The notes under the pieces were generated by a model. That model was not told where the DNA came from, ran no database searches, and saw only the letters and a program-made list of their open reading frames with translations. The position numbers and the translations under genes are program-made. Shown here one piece after another: positions 7,581 through 13,127 of a DNA stretch of 13,127 nt. The DNA is from Candidatus Rifleibacteriota bacterium (GTDB lineage: Bacteria; Muiribacteriota; Ozemobacteria; Ozemobacterales; Ozemobacteraceae), in contig JAQUZA010000038.1 of NCBI GenBank assembly GCA_028691595.1, forward strand, positions 1 through 13,127, written 5' to 3'. Each line of letters begins with the position of its first letter. Position 1 is the stretch's first letter.

Positions 7581-8180
7581 TTAGACAACCCCAAGGGCTT
7601 TCTCGACATGGGCGATACTCTCGATTATTACAGCTTCAAGCCCTTCTTCTATGGGCAGATCATGACCGCCATAAGCAACCTTCACGCCAGATCTCGCCAT
7701 TCTGCGCAAAAACTCAAGATACCCCGGGGTGTAAGAACCCTCAGAATTTCGCACGCGCAGCGTATTGTCACCGGTAAAAATAACCTGCTCCCGACTGGCG
7801 TAAAAACAGACAGAATCATCAGAATGTGAAGGCAAATGAATGACTTCAAAAATACTGTCGCCAAGCCTTATTTTATCGCCATCTTTAAAGACATGATCGA
7901 CTCCTTCACCTGGAGAAAATGCCATCATTTTGGCCTTGAAGAATTTTTTGGCTTCTGCTGCACCTCCAGCATGGTCAAAGTGATTATGCGTCAGAATGAT
8001 CAGGTCGACCGGACTTTTGCCAACGCCCGTATAAACCTTTTCGATTTGAGAAATAACCGTGGCATCGATACCAGGATCGATGAGAGTATTCACGTCATCG
8101 AGGGCGTTCCAGTTGCCCAGAACGAGGTAAGAGCGGCAACTGTATTTTTCGCAGTGCTGCTGCAGCTGAATCACTTTCAT
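7581..8180 (-). CDS. Metallo-beta-lactamase-fold hydrolase in the che operon
   Basis: A 199-residue single-domain MBL-fold protein with a complete two-metal site: THNHFDH (His65, His67, Asp69, His70), His119 in PSHSDDS, Asp138 in FTGDN and His173 in YGGHDLP. This is the glyoxalase II/lactonase-like ligand set, not the H-x-E-x-D set of flavodiiron proteins. No signal peptide or membrane segment is visible, so it is cytoplasmic. The substrate cannot be read; thioester, lactone or other ester hydrolysis are all possible. Start: the ATG at 8180 overlaps the CheR-like stop by one base (TGATG). A TTG one codon earlier is also open but less likely. The overlap implies translational coupling, hence expression together with the chemotaxis proteins. 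It has no known standard role in chemotaxis, which makes its conserved placement worth testing. Confidence 0.93.
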   Translation of the reverse strand: MKVIQLQQHCEKYSCRSYLVLGNWNALDDVNTLIDPGIDATVISQIEKVYTGVGKSPVDLIILTHNHFDHAGGAAEAKKFFKAKMMAFSPGEGVDHVFKDGDKIRLGDSIFEVIHLPSHSDDSVCFYASREQVIFTGDNTLRVRNSEGSYTPGYLEFLRRMARSGVKVAYGGHDLPIEEGLEAVIIESIAHVEKALGVV

Positions 8181-8785
8181 CAACTGGCCTCAACTTTGCG
8201 ATATACTTGAGAATCATTTGAAATCTGAGAAAACAACCCCTGAACCTCAAAAGGAAGCTTCTGAGTATTTTCGTTGGCGAGAACTCCACCCGCTGCCAGC
8301 GTTTTATGAAACATACGAAAAACTTCAATTCTCTCTTCGGGATGAAAATGAAGCAGAACATTCTTGCAGATGATCAGATGAACATCTTCACAAACTGGTT
8401 TAAGGCTGAGAAGATCGTGGTGAACGAAGGTTACATGCGACCGTAGCAGACTGTTAACAGCGAATATGTCGGGCCTGCCGGTGGGCGAAAAATATCTTTC
8501 GCGTAATTTGTCAGGAATTCTCTCGATATCGCCCCACTCATACTCGCCATTGGTAACAACTTCGCCAAAATTCTTCTCGATATCAGAAGCGATAATATTC
8601 AAATTCTGAAAGCCAAAATAATTCATTTTTTCTGATAGAAGAATGGCAAGAGTGTAGACTTCCTGGCCCATCGCACAACCGGCCACCCAAACTCTGACGC
8701 GCATTTGACCGCGCGTCTGCTCGATCATCGCATCAGCAGCCACATCTAGTGCCGGCACATCACGGAAAAAAAAGCTGAAAGCCAC
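8180..8785 (-). CDS. CheR-like SAM methyltransferase, catalytic domain only
   Basis: A 201-residue protein homologous to the catalytic half of CheR. It begins exactly at the SFFFRD segment (Arg8), so the whole helical N-terminal domain that normally contacts the receptor is absent. It keeps a SAM loop, AGCAMGQEVYTLAI (35-48), Asp68 in IIASDIE, and CKNVLLHF (140-147). In the last motif the usual Tyr of the NV-IYF motif is His146. Start is GTG at 8785, 3 nt after the cheA stop, with AAGGAG inside the end of cheA. No room exists for a missing N-terminal domain, because the preceding bases are cheA. A run of eight A (plus strand) lies in the first codons. The downstream MBL gene overlaps by one base. 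It may methylate something other than a receptor tail, or bind SAM without catalysis. Family assignment is firm, function is not. Confidence 0.88.
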   Translation of the reverse strand: MAFSFFFRDVPALDVAADAMIEQTRGQMRVRVWVAGCAMGQEVYTLAILLSEKMNYFGFQNLNIIASDIEKNFGEVVTNGEYEWGDIERIPDKLRERYFSPTGRPDIFAVNSLLRSHVTFVHHDLLSLKPVCEDVHLIICKNVLLHFHPEERIEVFRMFHKTLAAGGVLANENTQKLPFEVQGLFSQISNDSQVYRKVEAS

Positions 8786-8788
8786 GGC

Positions 8789-10720
8789 TTACAGGTCTCC
8801 TTCCAGGGCGTTGGAATTCTTTTCTTCTTCGATCAGAACAGGCAAATCTGCAATAAGGGCTATGGTGCCATCGCCAAGAATGGTAGCACCAGTTACCCCG
8901 GGAGTATGGCTGCAAAACTTGCCCCAGCTCTTGATAACGGTCTGGTATTCACCCACCACCTGGTCGACGGCAAAGCCAACCCTGCGGCCATTCTGGTTGA
9001 TAATAACAACCTGCTGGACTTCCGGGGGGTCACCAGAAACTTCAAATTTTTTGCGAAGGCTGATAAACGGAACAATCTGACCTCGCACCATAACGACATC
9101 TTTGTTGTAGTGCCTTGACCGGTCTGCTCTGGTAAGTTCTATGCATTCTTCGACAAGTGAAAGCGGGAAAACAAAGAGCCGGTCGGCAAGCCTGATCATC
9201 AAGCCTTCAATAATTGCCAGATTTAGAGGCAGTTTGATGACAAACCCGCTGTTTCGCCCGGCTATCAGCTTCGGCTCAAGTGAACCGCGCAATTCTTCAA
9301 TGATCTTTTGAATCCGGTGTATTTCGTTGCTTATTTCTTCAGCCTGATAAACATAACCGTCATCATTTTCAACGCTGACGCAGACGTTTCCTGATGAATG
9401 CCAGGCTGAAATAGAAATCTCTCTAGGCGAATCTTTGCCACCGGCTGTTTGTTTGTCTGGCAACGCATGGCCGCAGCTTATACCCAGGCCGATCAGAGAA
9501 GTGAGAGGTTCATAAAGCCTGCTTAAAACCCCCTTATCGAGTTCAGTATCACCGCCATTGAATTTAAATCTGACCTGACGTTTACAAGCTGCCGCTTCAG
9601 ATTCACCATACACCTGCAACCGATGAAATATTGAATCGATGGGCAACATGCTCAATTTGAGCGCATTATCACGCAATTCCCCGGTCAGAGCATCGAGTTC
9701 CTGGGCAATAGCAATGAGTTCTGAATCCCCACGGGTTTCAGCGGCCTGGTTTATTCTGGATTGTATGGTCACCAGTTCGCCAAGCAGACTGATAAGACGC
9801 TCAAGTTTTGCGGCATCGACCTTAATGCCGGAGACCACGGCCTGCTCGGCGTTAAAATCAAAGTTGCGGCTATTTGAGCTGGAAGCATTAACGGAAGCAG
9901 CAGATGCACCTGATAAAGGCAATTGTTCGAAGCCCGCAGGGGTGTCAGAATTGACCGGGGCTGGGTGAACCTGGCATTTTTCGATACTGAGGTTGCAGAG
10001 GTCTTCAACAAAAAGGAAAACATCTCTGATGGCGTTCAAATCATGATCCGTGATCAATACCAGCTCCCAGGCCATAAAACAACGTTCGGGGTCAATTGAA
10101 AACAGGTCAGGAATGGCATCAAAAACAGGTTTCACTGTAATAGAACCCATAGAAGCCAGTTCGCTGATTATCAGCAGCGGGTTGTTGCCACTGGCAAAAT
10201 ACTCGGGATGAGGATAAAACTTGATATTGAAGGCTTCAGAGCCCTTGTCTTTTTCGGTTGGGGGGGACTCTCTATTGGTTTCCGGCTCTGATTTTGAGCG
10301 ATCATCGGCTTTCGTTGAAGAAGCCCCTGTTTTAACAGGAACAGCCTGAGCCACCAGGCGGGCAAACGCCTCGGTCAGGCGGGCAAGTTTTTTGCGACTG
10401 CCAGCCGAAACTTTTTTGTCAGGGTTAAGGAGAACTTTCATAAGATCACGGGCTTCGAGAGTGAGGTTTATCAGGTCTTCCTCGAGGGCGAGTTCGCCCT
10501 TTCTGACCCGGTCAAAAATTCCCTCGATATTATGAACGAAATCCGCAAGTTCAACAAAACCGAACATTGACCCGGAGCCTTTTAAGGTATGCAAAGCCCT
10601 GAAAACATCATTCAAAAGGTCTTTATTGCCCGGGTTTTTGCTGAGGTCGAGAAGATTTCCTTCGAGGGTAGTGAGCAATTCAAAAGCTTCTTCCCGAAAA
10701 AAGTTCGCTGAACTGTCCAT
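8789..10720 (-). CDS. cheA: CheA-family protein with degenerate ATP-binding domain (predicted pseudokinase)
   Basis: A 643-residue CheA with P1 HPt domain (about 1-110, phospho-acceptor His44 in ALHTLKGSGSMFGF), a charged linker, and a P2-like domain (about 164-252). Then come P3 dimerization helices (295-365), a P4 region (about 367-500) and a CheW-like P5 (about 500-632). P4 is abnormal. The N-box, normally HLVRNSLDHG-like, reads SLIGLGISCG (408-417), losing the metal-binding Asn and the His. G1 keeps DDG (453-455) but not the next Gly. The segment from the ATP lid through the GRGVGMDVV motif is gone: only about 15 residues separate G1 from the following helix. The frame is continuous and the flanks are conserved, so this is not a simple frameshift. 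It should bind CheW and accept phosphate on His44, but not use ATP. ATG 10720 has GAGGA upstream. Confidence 0.95.
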   Translation of the reverse strand: MDSSANFFREEAFELLTTLEGNLLDLSKNPGNKDLLNDVFRALHTLKGSGSMFGFVELADFVHNIEGIFDRVRKGELALEEDLINLTLEARDLMKVLLNPDKKVSAGSRKKLARLTEAFARLVAQAVPVKTGASSTKADDRSKSEPETNRESPPTEKDKGSEAFNIKFYPHPEYFASGNNPLLIISELASMGSITVKPVFDAIPDLFSIDPERCFMAWELVLITDHDLNAIRDVFLFVEDLCNLSIEKCQVHPAPVNSDTPAGFEQLPLSGASAASVNASSSNSRNFDFNAEQAVVSGIKVDAAKLERLISLLGELVTIQSRINQAAETRGDSELIAIAQELDALTGELRDNALKLSMLPIDSIFHRLQVYGESEAAACKRQVRFKFNGGDTELDKGVLSRLYEPLTSLIGLGISCGHALPDKQTAGGKDSPREISISAWHSSGNVCVSVENDDGYVYQAEEISNEIHRIQKIIEELRGSLEPKLIAGRNSGFVIKLPLNLAIIEGLMIRLADRLFVFPLSLVEECIELTRADRSRHYNKDVVMVRGQIVPFISLRKKFEVSGDPPEVQQVVIINQNGRRVGFAVDQVVGEYQTVIKSWGKFCSHTPGVTGATILGDGTIALIADLPVLIEEEKNSNALEGDL

Positions 10721-10774
10721 TTTGATTCCTCGTTTGTTTAATAAAAGACAGACACCATAAAAGCTGCGCCAATA

Positions 10775-11143
10775 CTAATTGGGTAACACCTTATTAACAA
10801 CCGCGAGAAGCTTTTCGGGCTGAAAAGGTTTAACCAGCCAGCCGGTGGCCCCGGCTGCTTTGCCGGCCTGTTTCATTTCTTCCTGGCCCTCAGTTGTCAG
10901 AACCAGAATAGGAATGAAGCGAAAACTGGCAATACCCCTAAGTTTCTTAACCAGCTCTATACCATTGATATTAGGCATATTCAGGTCAGTTATAACCAGG
11001 TGCGGGTTAAAGTCAGGAGCTTTGCTGAGCGCGTCCTGGCCATCCTGGGCTGACATAACCTCAAAGCCGGCCTGAGTAAGCACAAACCCGAGCATTTGTC
11101 TTATGCTGCCGGAATCATCGGCAATAAGAATACGTCTGGTCAT
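10775..11143 (-). CDS. cheY: CheY-like single-domain response regulator
   Basis: A 122-residue stand-alone receiver domain. Conserved positions are all present: Asp9/Asp10 (IADDS), phospho-acceptor Asp53 (ITDLNMPNING), Thr83 (LVLTTEG) and Lys105 (GWLVKPF). No output domain is attached, so it should act by binding a target such as a motor switch or pilus regulator when phosphorylated. Its start is the ATG at 11143, which overlaps the STAS stop as ATGA and has GGAGGG 7 nt upstream; the open frame further upstream is STAS coding sequence. The STAS overlap implies coupled translation. It lies 54 nt before cheA, the usual position for a cognate regulator. Because the CheA here lacks a working ATP site, CheY may depend on another kinase, or act as the recipient or sink for phosphate on CheA His44. 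Confidence 0.95.
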   Translation of the reverse strand: MTRRILIADDSGSIRQMLGFVLTQAGFEVMSAQDGQDALSKAPDFNPHLVITDLNMPNINGIELVKKLRGIASFRFIPILVLTTEGQEEMKQAGKAAGATGWLVKPFQPEKLLAVVNKVLPN

Positions 11144-11526
11144 TCTCTGGCCCTCCGCTGTGAAGGATATTTCAGCCCGAACCATGTGCCGTCAGACTGC
11201 GGTGCAATACCGGCAACCCGGGCAGCTTTGCTGAGAGAGTGATCTTCTGTTACCTCTAAAAGTGAAATTTCGCAACCCCGGGGTCGGGCTTTGCCTGTCG
11301 ACACGAGCAGTTGCAAAAAAGCCACATCGACATCCTCGACCATGGTCAAGTCGACAACCACCGGCAGAGCTTCGCTCTCAGCAAGGGTTCTACGAAGAAA
11401 CCCGGCCGCAACAGATGCCTGCAGAATTGATGCGGAGCCATTCAGTGCGATAACCCAAAACCTGTCACCATTCTCGTCAATTTTCTGTTGACGGGTCTCT
11501 CTCAAGGCAGGGCAGGCGTAATCCAT
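11140..11526 (-). CDS. STAS-domain protein, first gene of the che operon
   Basis: A 128-residue single STAS domain. It has the hydrophobic first strand (RFWVIALNG), a long helix, the VVVDLTMVEDVDVAFLQLL core (56-74) and a last strand/helix pair. In anti-sigma-antagonist proteins the loop after the core strand carries a phosphorylated Ser or Thr in a D-S/T-x-G context. Here the position is Val68 (DVDVAFLQLL), so control by phosphorylation at that site is unlikely. That resembles the MlaB-like STAS group, small proteins also found beside cheY and cheA in other clusters. Start: ATG 11526 with GGGGGT upstream. It overlaps cheY by four bases, so the two are translationally coupled. Its partner is unknown. 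A scaffolding or localization role is possible. Confidence 0.88.
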   Translation of the reverse strand: MDYACPALRETRQQKIDENGDRFWVIALNGSASILQASVAAGFLRRTLAESEALPVVVDLTMVEDVDVAFLQLLVSTGKARPRGCEISLLEVTEDHSLSKAARVAGIAPQSDGTWFGLKYPSQRRARE

Positions 11527-11572
11527 GGTCTACCCCCAAACTTTACTGTCTTTAATTTCTTTATCTAAAGTA

Positions 11573-11601
11573 AGTTTACCTAAAGCCATTCATAAAAACA
11601 A
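11573..11601 (-). promoter_or_regulatory. Candidate sigma-70-type promoter for the che operon
   Basis: The minus strand reads TTGTTT, a 17-nt spacer and TAAACT, each matching consensus at four of six positions. It would give a leader of about 40 nt before the STAS gene. The same TTGTTT-17 arrangement appears before the second chemoreceptor gene. The short dyad GTAA-GT-TTAC overlaps the -10, so a regulator could act there. A weak match in AT-rich DNA. Confidence 0.35.
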
Positions 11602-11717
11602 GATTTTTACGTACCCCCGGGAAAACCGGAAAATAAATTACATCATTTTGTTCAAGGAATTTTAATCACCAGCAACAATTTAACGTACAGAGATTAGCAG
11701 GGTTCAAAACGACTTCC

Positions 11718-11746
11718 TTGACAAACACTGTGTAGATGCATAATAT
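11718..11746 (+). promoter_or_regulatory. Promoter of the porin gene
   Basis: A perfect TTGACA -35 (11718-11723), a 17-nt spacer and TAATAT (11741-11746). CATAAT two bases earlier is an alternative -10 with a 15-nt spacer. Transcription would start near 11753, leaving a long leader of about 165 nt before the porin ATG. Confidence 0.7.
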
Positions 11747-11757
11747 TCTTTTCTCAA

Positions 11758-11779
11758 GATGAGCCCAACTCATCGGGCT
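11758..11779 (+). promoter_or_regulatory. Hairpin near the 5' end of the porin leader RNA
   Basis: GATGAG (11758-11763) and CTCATC (11769-11774) form a 6-bp stem with loop CCCAA. An overlapping alternative stem pairs AGCCC (11762-11766) with GGGCT (11775-11779). If transcription starts near 11753, either hairpin sits within the first few bases of the mRNA. That placement is known to stabilise porin messages such as ompA. It is not followed by a T-run, so it is not a terminator. Confidence 0.5.
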
Positions 11780-11918
11780 AATGAATCAACAACCAGCTCT
11801 GAGCCTCGCAGGAGTGATCTATCAAAGGAAACACGGCCACTTCGGATAGCTGTTACAGACTGCCATCAGAAAATGGGGTAATTCATCGCCAGTTTGCCAG
11901 ATTCCATGGAGGAAAAGC

Positions 11919-13127
11919 ATGAAACGTTCTATAATCATGGCCGCAGCGGCCGTCTTGTTTTCATCCGCAGCTGCCGTAGCCGCCCCGTTTTCAGATGTTC
12001 CGTTCTCACACTGGGCCTACGATGCAGTTAACAACCTTGCCACCCGGGGTATACTTCAGGGGTATCCTGATGGCAGCTTCAAGGGCAGCAGAAGCCTGAC
12101 ACGCTACGATCTCGCTATGGTTACAGCCAAAATGCTGGCCAATGTCGAACAGATGATGGAATCTGGCATTGGCACCAACCTGGTTACTAAAGCCGACCTT
12201 CAGACTCTCGAAAAGCTGACCGTTGAATTTGCCGACGAACTTGCTCTTCTTGGCGTTAAGGTTACCGCACTTGAAGACGACATGCAGGTTGTCAAAGAAG
12301 ATGTGTCTTTCCTGAAAAAGGATGTTGAAGGTGTCAAGGACTACATCGCAAAAGGCGGGCTTGAGAAGGTTAAATTATCAGGCGATATGCTGGTACGCCA
12401 CACCAGCGTAACCCACAAACACGATCACGCAATCAATGGTCTGACAGGTGTTGCCCGGGCTGGTAACAGTGACAACAGTTTCACCGAAAGTCTTATCGGC
12501 CTTAATTTTACCGCCAACATCGACGAAAATATCTCAGCTGTCGTTTATTGGGCAATGCTCGACTACCACACGACCGATGTCAATGCCGGCCAACCGATAA
12601 ACCAGGGCATTTTTGGTCTGGGCGGTATTGGTGGCGGCAAAACGTCAGACAATACAGTTTATCAAGCCTATCTCGAAATCAAAGACATGTTCAGGTTTGG
12701 TGGCGACTTCACCTTTGGCCGCAATCTTTATGCTCATAACCATGCAATGCTTTTGAACAACTATGTTGATGCCATCAGATACGAAAAGAAAATTGGCGAT
12801 ATAAACATGGTATTTCAAACAATTTACGACCGTCACGCCGGTTCTTACACCGATGATTACGCAGGCCCGGACAACCTGAAAGAAACCCCGGACGATACCG
12901 GTGTCGACTTTCGCAACGTCTGGAATCTCGATCTCAGCACGACATATCGCGACCACGAAGTTTATCTTGGCCTCTACGGCCAGGATGAACCGAACCTGAT
13001 CGCCCGGGGAAGACTTGCCCCACTGTTTACAGCCCCGACCGCGGCTCTTCTCGGCGGAGTTCCAGGCACCCTGGCTCTCGGAAACACGGTTACCGGTCAG
13101 CAGACCAGCGATAAACGCTGGGATGTA
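11919..13127 (+). CDS. SLH-domain outer-membrane porin, 3' end beyond the window
   Basis: The frame is open for 403 codons from ATG 11919 to the window edge with no stop, so the gene is partial. A signal peptide (about 1-22: KR, hydrophobic Ala-rich core, AVAA cleavage region) is followed by an SLH domain (about 24-75: FSDVPFSHWAYDAV, GILQGYPDGSFKG, LTRYDLAMV). Next comes a helical coiled-coil stretch (about 90-145), then from about 150 alternating aromatic and polar strands typical of a beta-barrel. This SLH-coil-barrel order is known from OmpM-like and cyanobacterial porins, where SLH anchors the outer membrane to the cell wall and the barrel conducts small solutes. A strong GGAGG (11908-11912) precedes the start. 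It is transcribed away from the che operon from its own promoter. A functional link to chemotaxis is not shown. Single SLH domain and barrel identity are read from pattern only. Confidence 0.87.
   Translation, partial: MKRSIIMAAAAVLFSSAAAVAAPFSDVPFSHWAYDAVNNLATRGILQGYPDGSFKGSRSLTRYDLAMVTAKMLANVEQMMESGIGTNLVTKADLQTLEKLTVEFADELALLGVKVTALEDDMQVVKEDVSFLKKDVEGVKDYIAKGGLEKVKLSGDMLVRHTSVTHKHDHAINGLTGVARAGNSDNSFTESLIGLNFTANIDENISAVVYWAMLDYHTTDVNAGQPINQGIFGLGGIGGGKTSDNTVYQAYLEIKDMFRFGGDFTFGRNLYAHNHAMLLNNYVDAIRYEKKIGDINMVFQTIYDRHAGSYTDDYAGPDNLKETPDDTGVDFRNVWNLDLSTTYRDHEVYLGLYGQDEPNLIARGRLAPLFTAPTAALLGGVPGTLALGNTVTGQQTSDKRWDV

Larger units (their letters stand above)
11527..11918. other. Divergent intergenic region between che operon and porin
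   Basis: The only gene-free stretch over 300 bases. It holds the porin promoter and leader on the right. On the left is an AT-rich segment with a weak promoter candidate for the che operon. That segment also has three CTTTA units at a 9-nt period (11541, 11550, 11559) and a short dyad GTAA-GT-TTAC (11570-11579) flanked by CTAAAG repeats. No open reading frame with coding character was seen on either strand, and no tRNA or terminator was recognised. Confidence 0.8.

Noticed and set aside
7581..8180. MBL protein as an oxygen-binding diiron chemotaxis sensor (ODP type)
   Set aside because: Those proteins carry the flavodiiron H-x-E-x-D ligand set. This one has HNHFDH with His at the Glu position, which is the hydrolase pattern.
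8761..8785. Frameshift at the run of eight A hiding a CheR N-terminal domain
   Set aside because: The bases immediately upstream are the end of cheA in an intact frame, so no sequence is available to encode the missing domain.
11534..11545. Sigma-28 flagellar promoter (minus strand TAAAGTTT) at the operon head
   Set aside because: The -35-like octamer is only 11 nt from the STAS start codon, so transcription would begin inside the gene, and the -10 position matches poorly.
11791..11900. Cyclic-di-GMP (GEMM-I) riboswitch in the porin leader
   Set aside because: A stretch near 11844-11862 faintly recalls the 3' half of that motif, but the conserved GGCAAACC and ACGCAAAGC core segments are absent.
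12645..12956. Minus-strand open frame inside the porin gene
   Set aside because: It is antisense to a continuous porin frame with clear domain content and shows no family resemblance or ribosome site.

Overview
The window is a ten-gene chemotaxis (che) cluster on the minus strand, facing a partly sequenced outer-membrane porin gene on the plus strand. The SLH-domain porin, together with chemoreceptors that each have two membrane segments and an outside sensor domain, points to a diderm bacterium. Base composition is moderate and strong GGAGG-type ribosome sites are used. I cannot assign a lineage. An uncultured diderm phylum is plausible, but that is a guess.

Layout in transcription order, from about 11.53 kb down to 44. 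The first half is a signal-output module: a STAS-domain protein (11140-11526), CheY (10775-11143), a P1-to-P5 CheA (8789-10720), a short CheR-like methyltransferase without the N-terminal domain (8180-8785, GTG start) and a metallo-beta-lactamase-fold protein (7581-8180). These are tightly packed: STAS/CheY share ATGA, CheA/CheR-like are 3 nt apart, and CheR-like/MBL share TGATG. The second half is a receptor and adaptation module: a chemoreceptor with an extracytoplasmic zinc-binding CZB domain (5008-7527), CheW (4358-4888), a second chemoreceptor (2126-4249), a full-length CheR (1128-2003) and CheB (44-1114). No terminator was found inside the run, so it is probably one operon, with a possible secondary promoter before the second receptor.

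How it fits together: the two receptors share a 430-residue cytoplasmic part that aligns without gaps (a four-HAMP array plus a signalling hairpin). Both end in DFEKY, which fits the aromatic-x-x-aromatic pattern of CheR/CheB tethering pentapeptides, and CheR and CheB are encoded just downstream. CheW would couple the receptors to CheA.

The most unusual point is CheA. Its phosphorylatable His44 and its P3 and P5 domains are intact, but the ATP-binding P4 domain has lost the N-box residues and the whole ATP-lid/G2 segment. The cluster's own CheA should therefore be a pseudokinase that needs another kinase to phosphorylate it, or that serves as a scaffold. The STAS protein lacks its usual Ser/Thr and the second CheR lacks its receptor-facing domain. 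The output half thus contains several proteins that look like non-canonical versions of their families.

The only gene-free stretch over 300 bases is 11527-11918, between the divergent genes. It holds a good sigma-70-type promoter for the porin, a roughly 165-nt leader with a hairpin near its 5' end, and a weaker candidate promoter for the che operon. The porin reading frame runs off the right edge.
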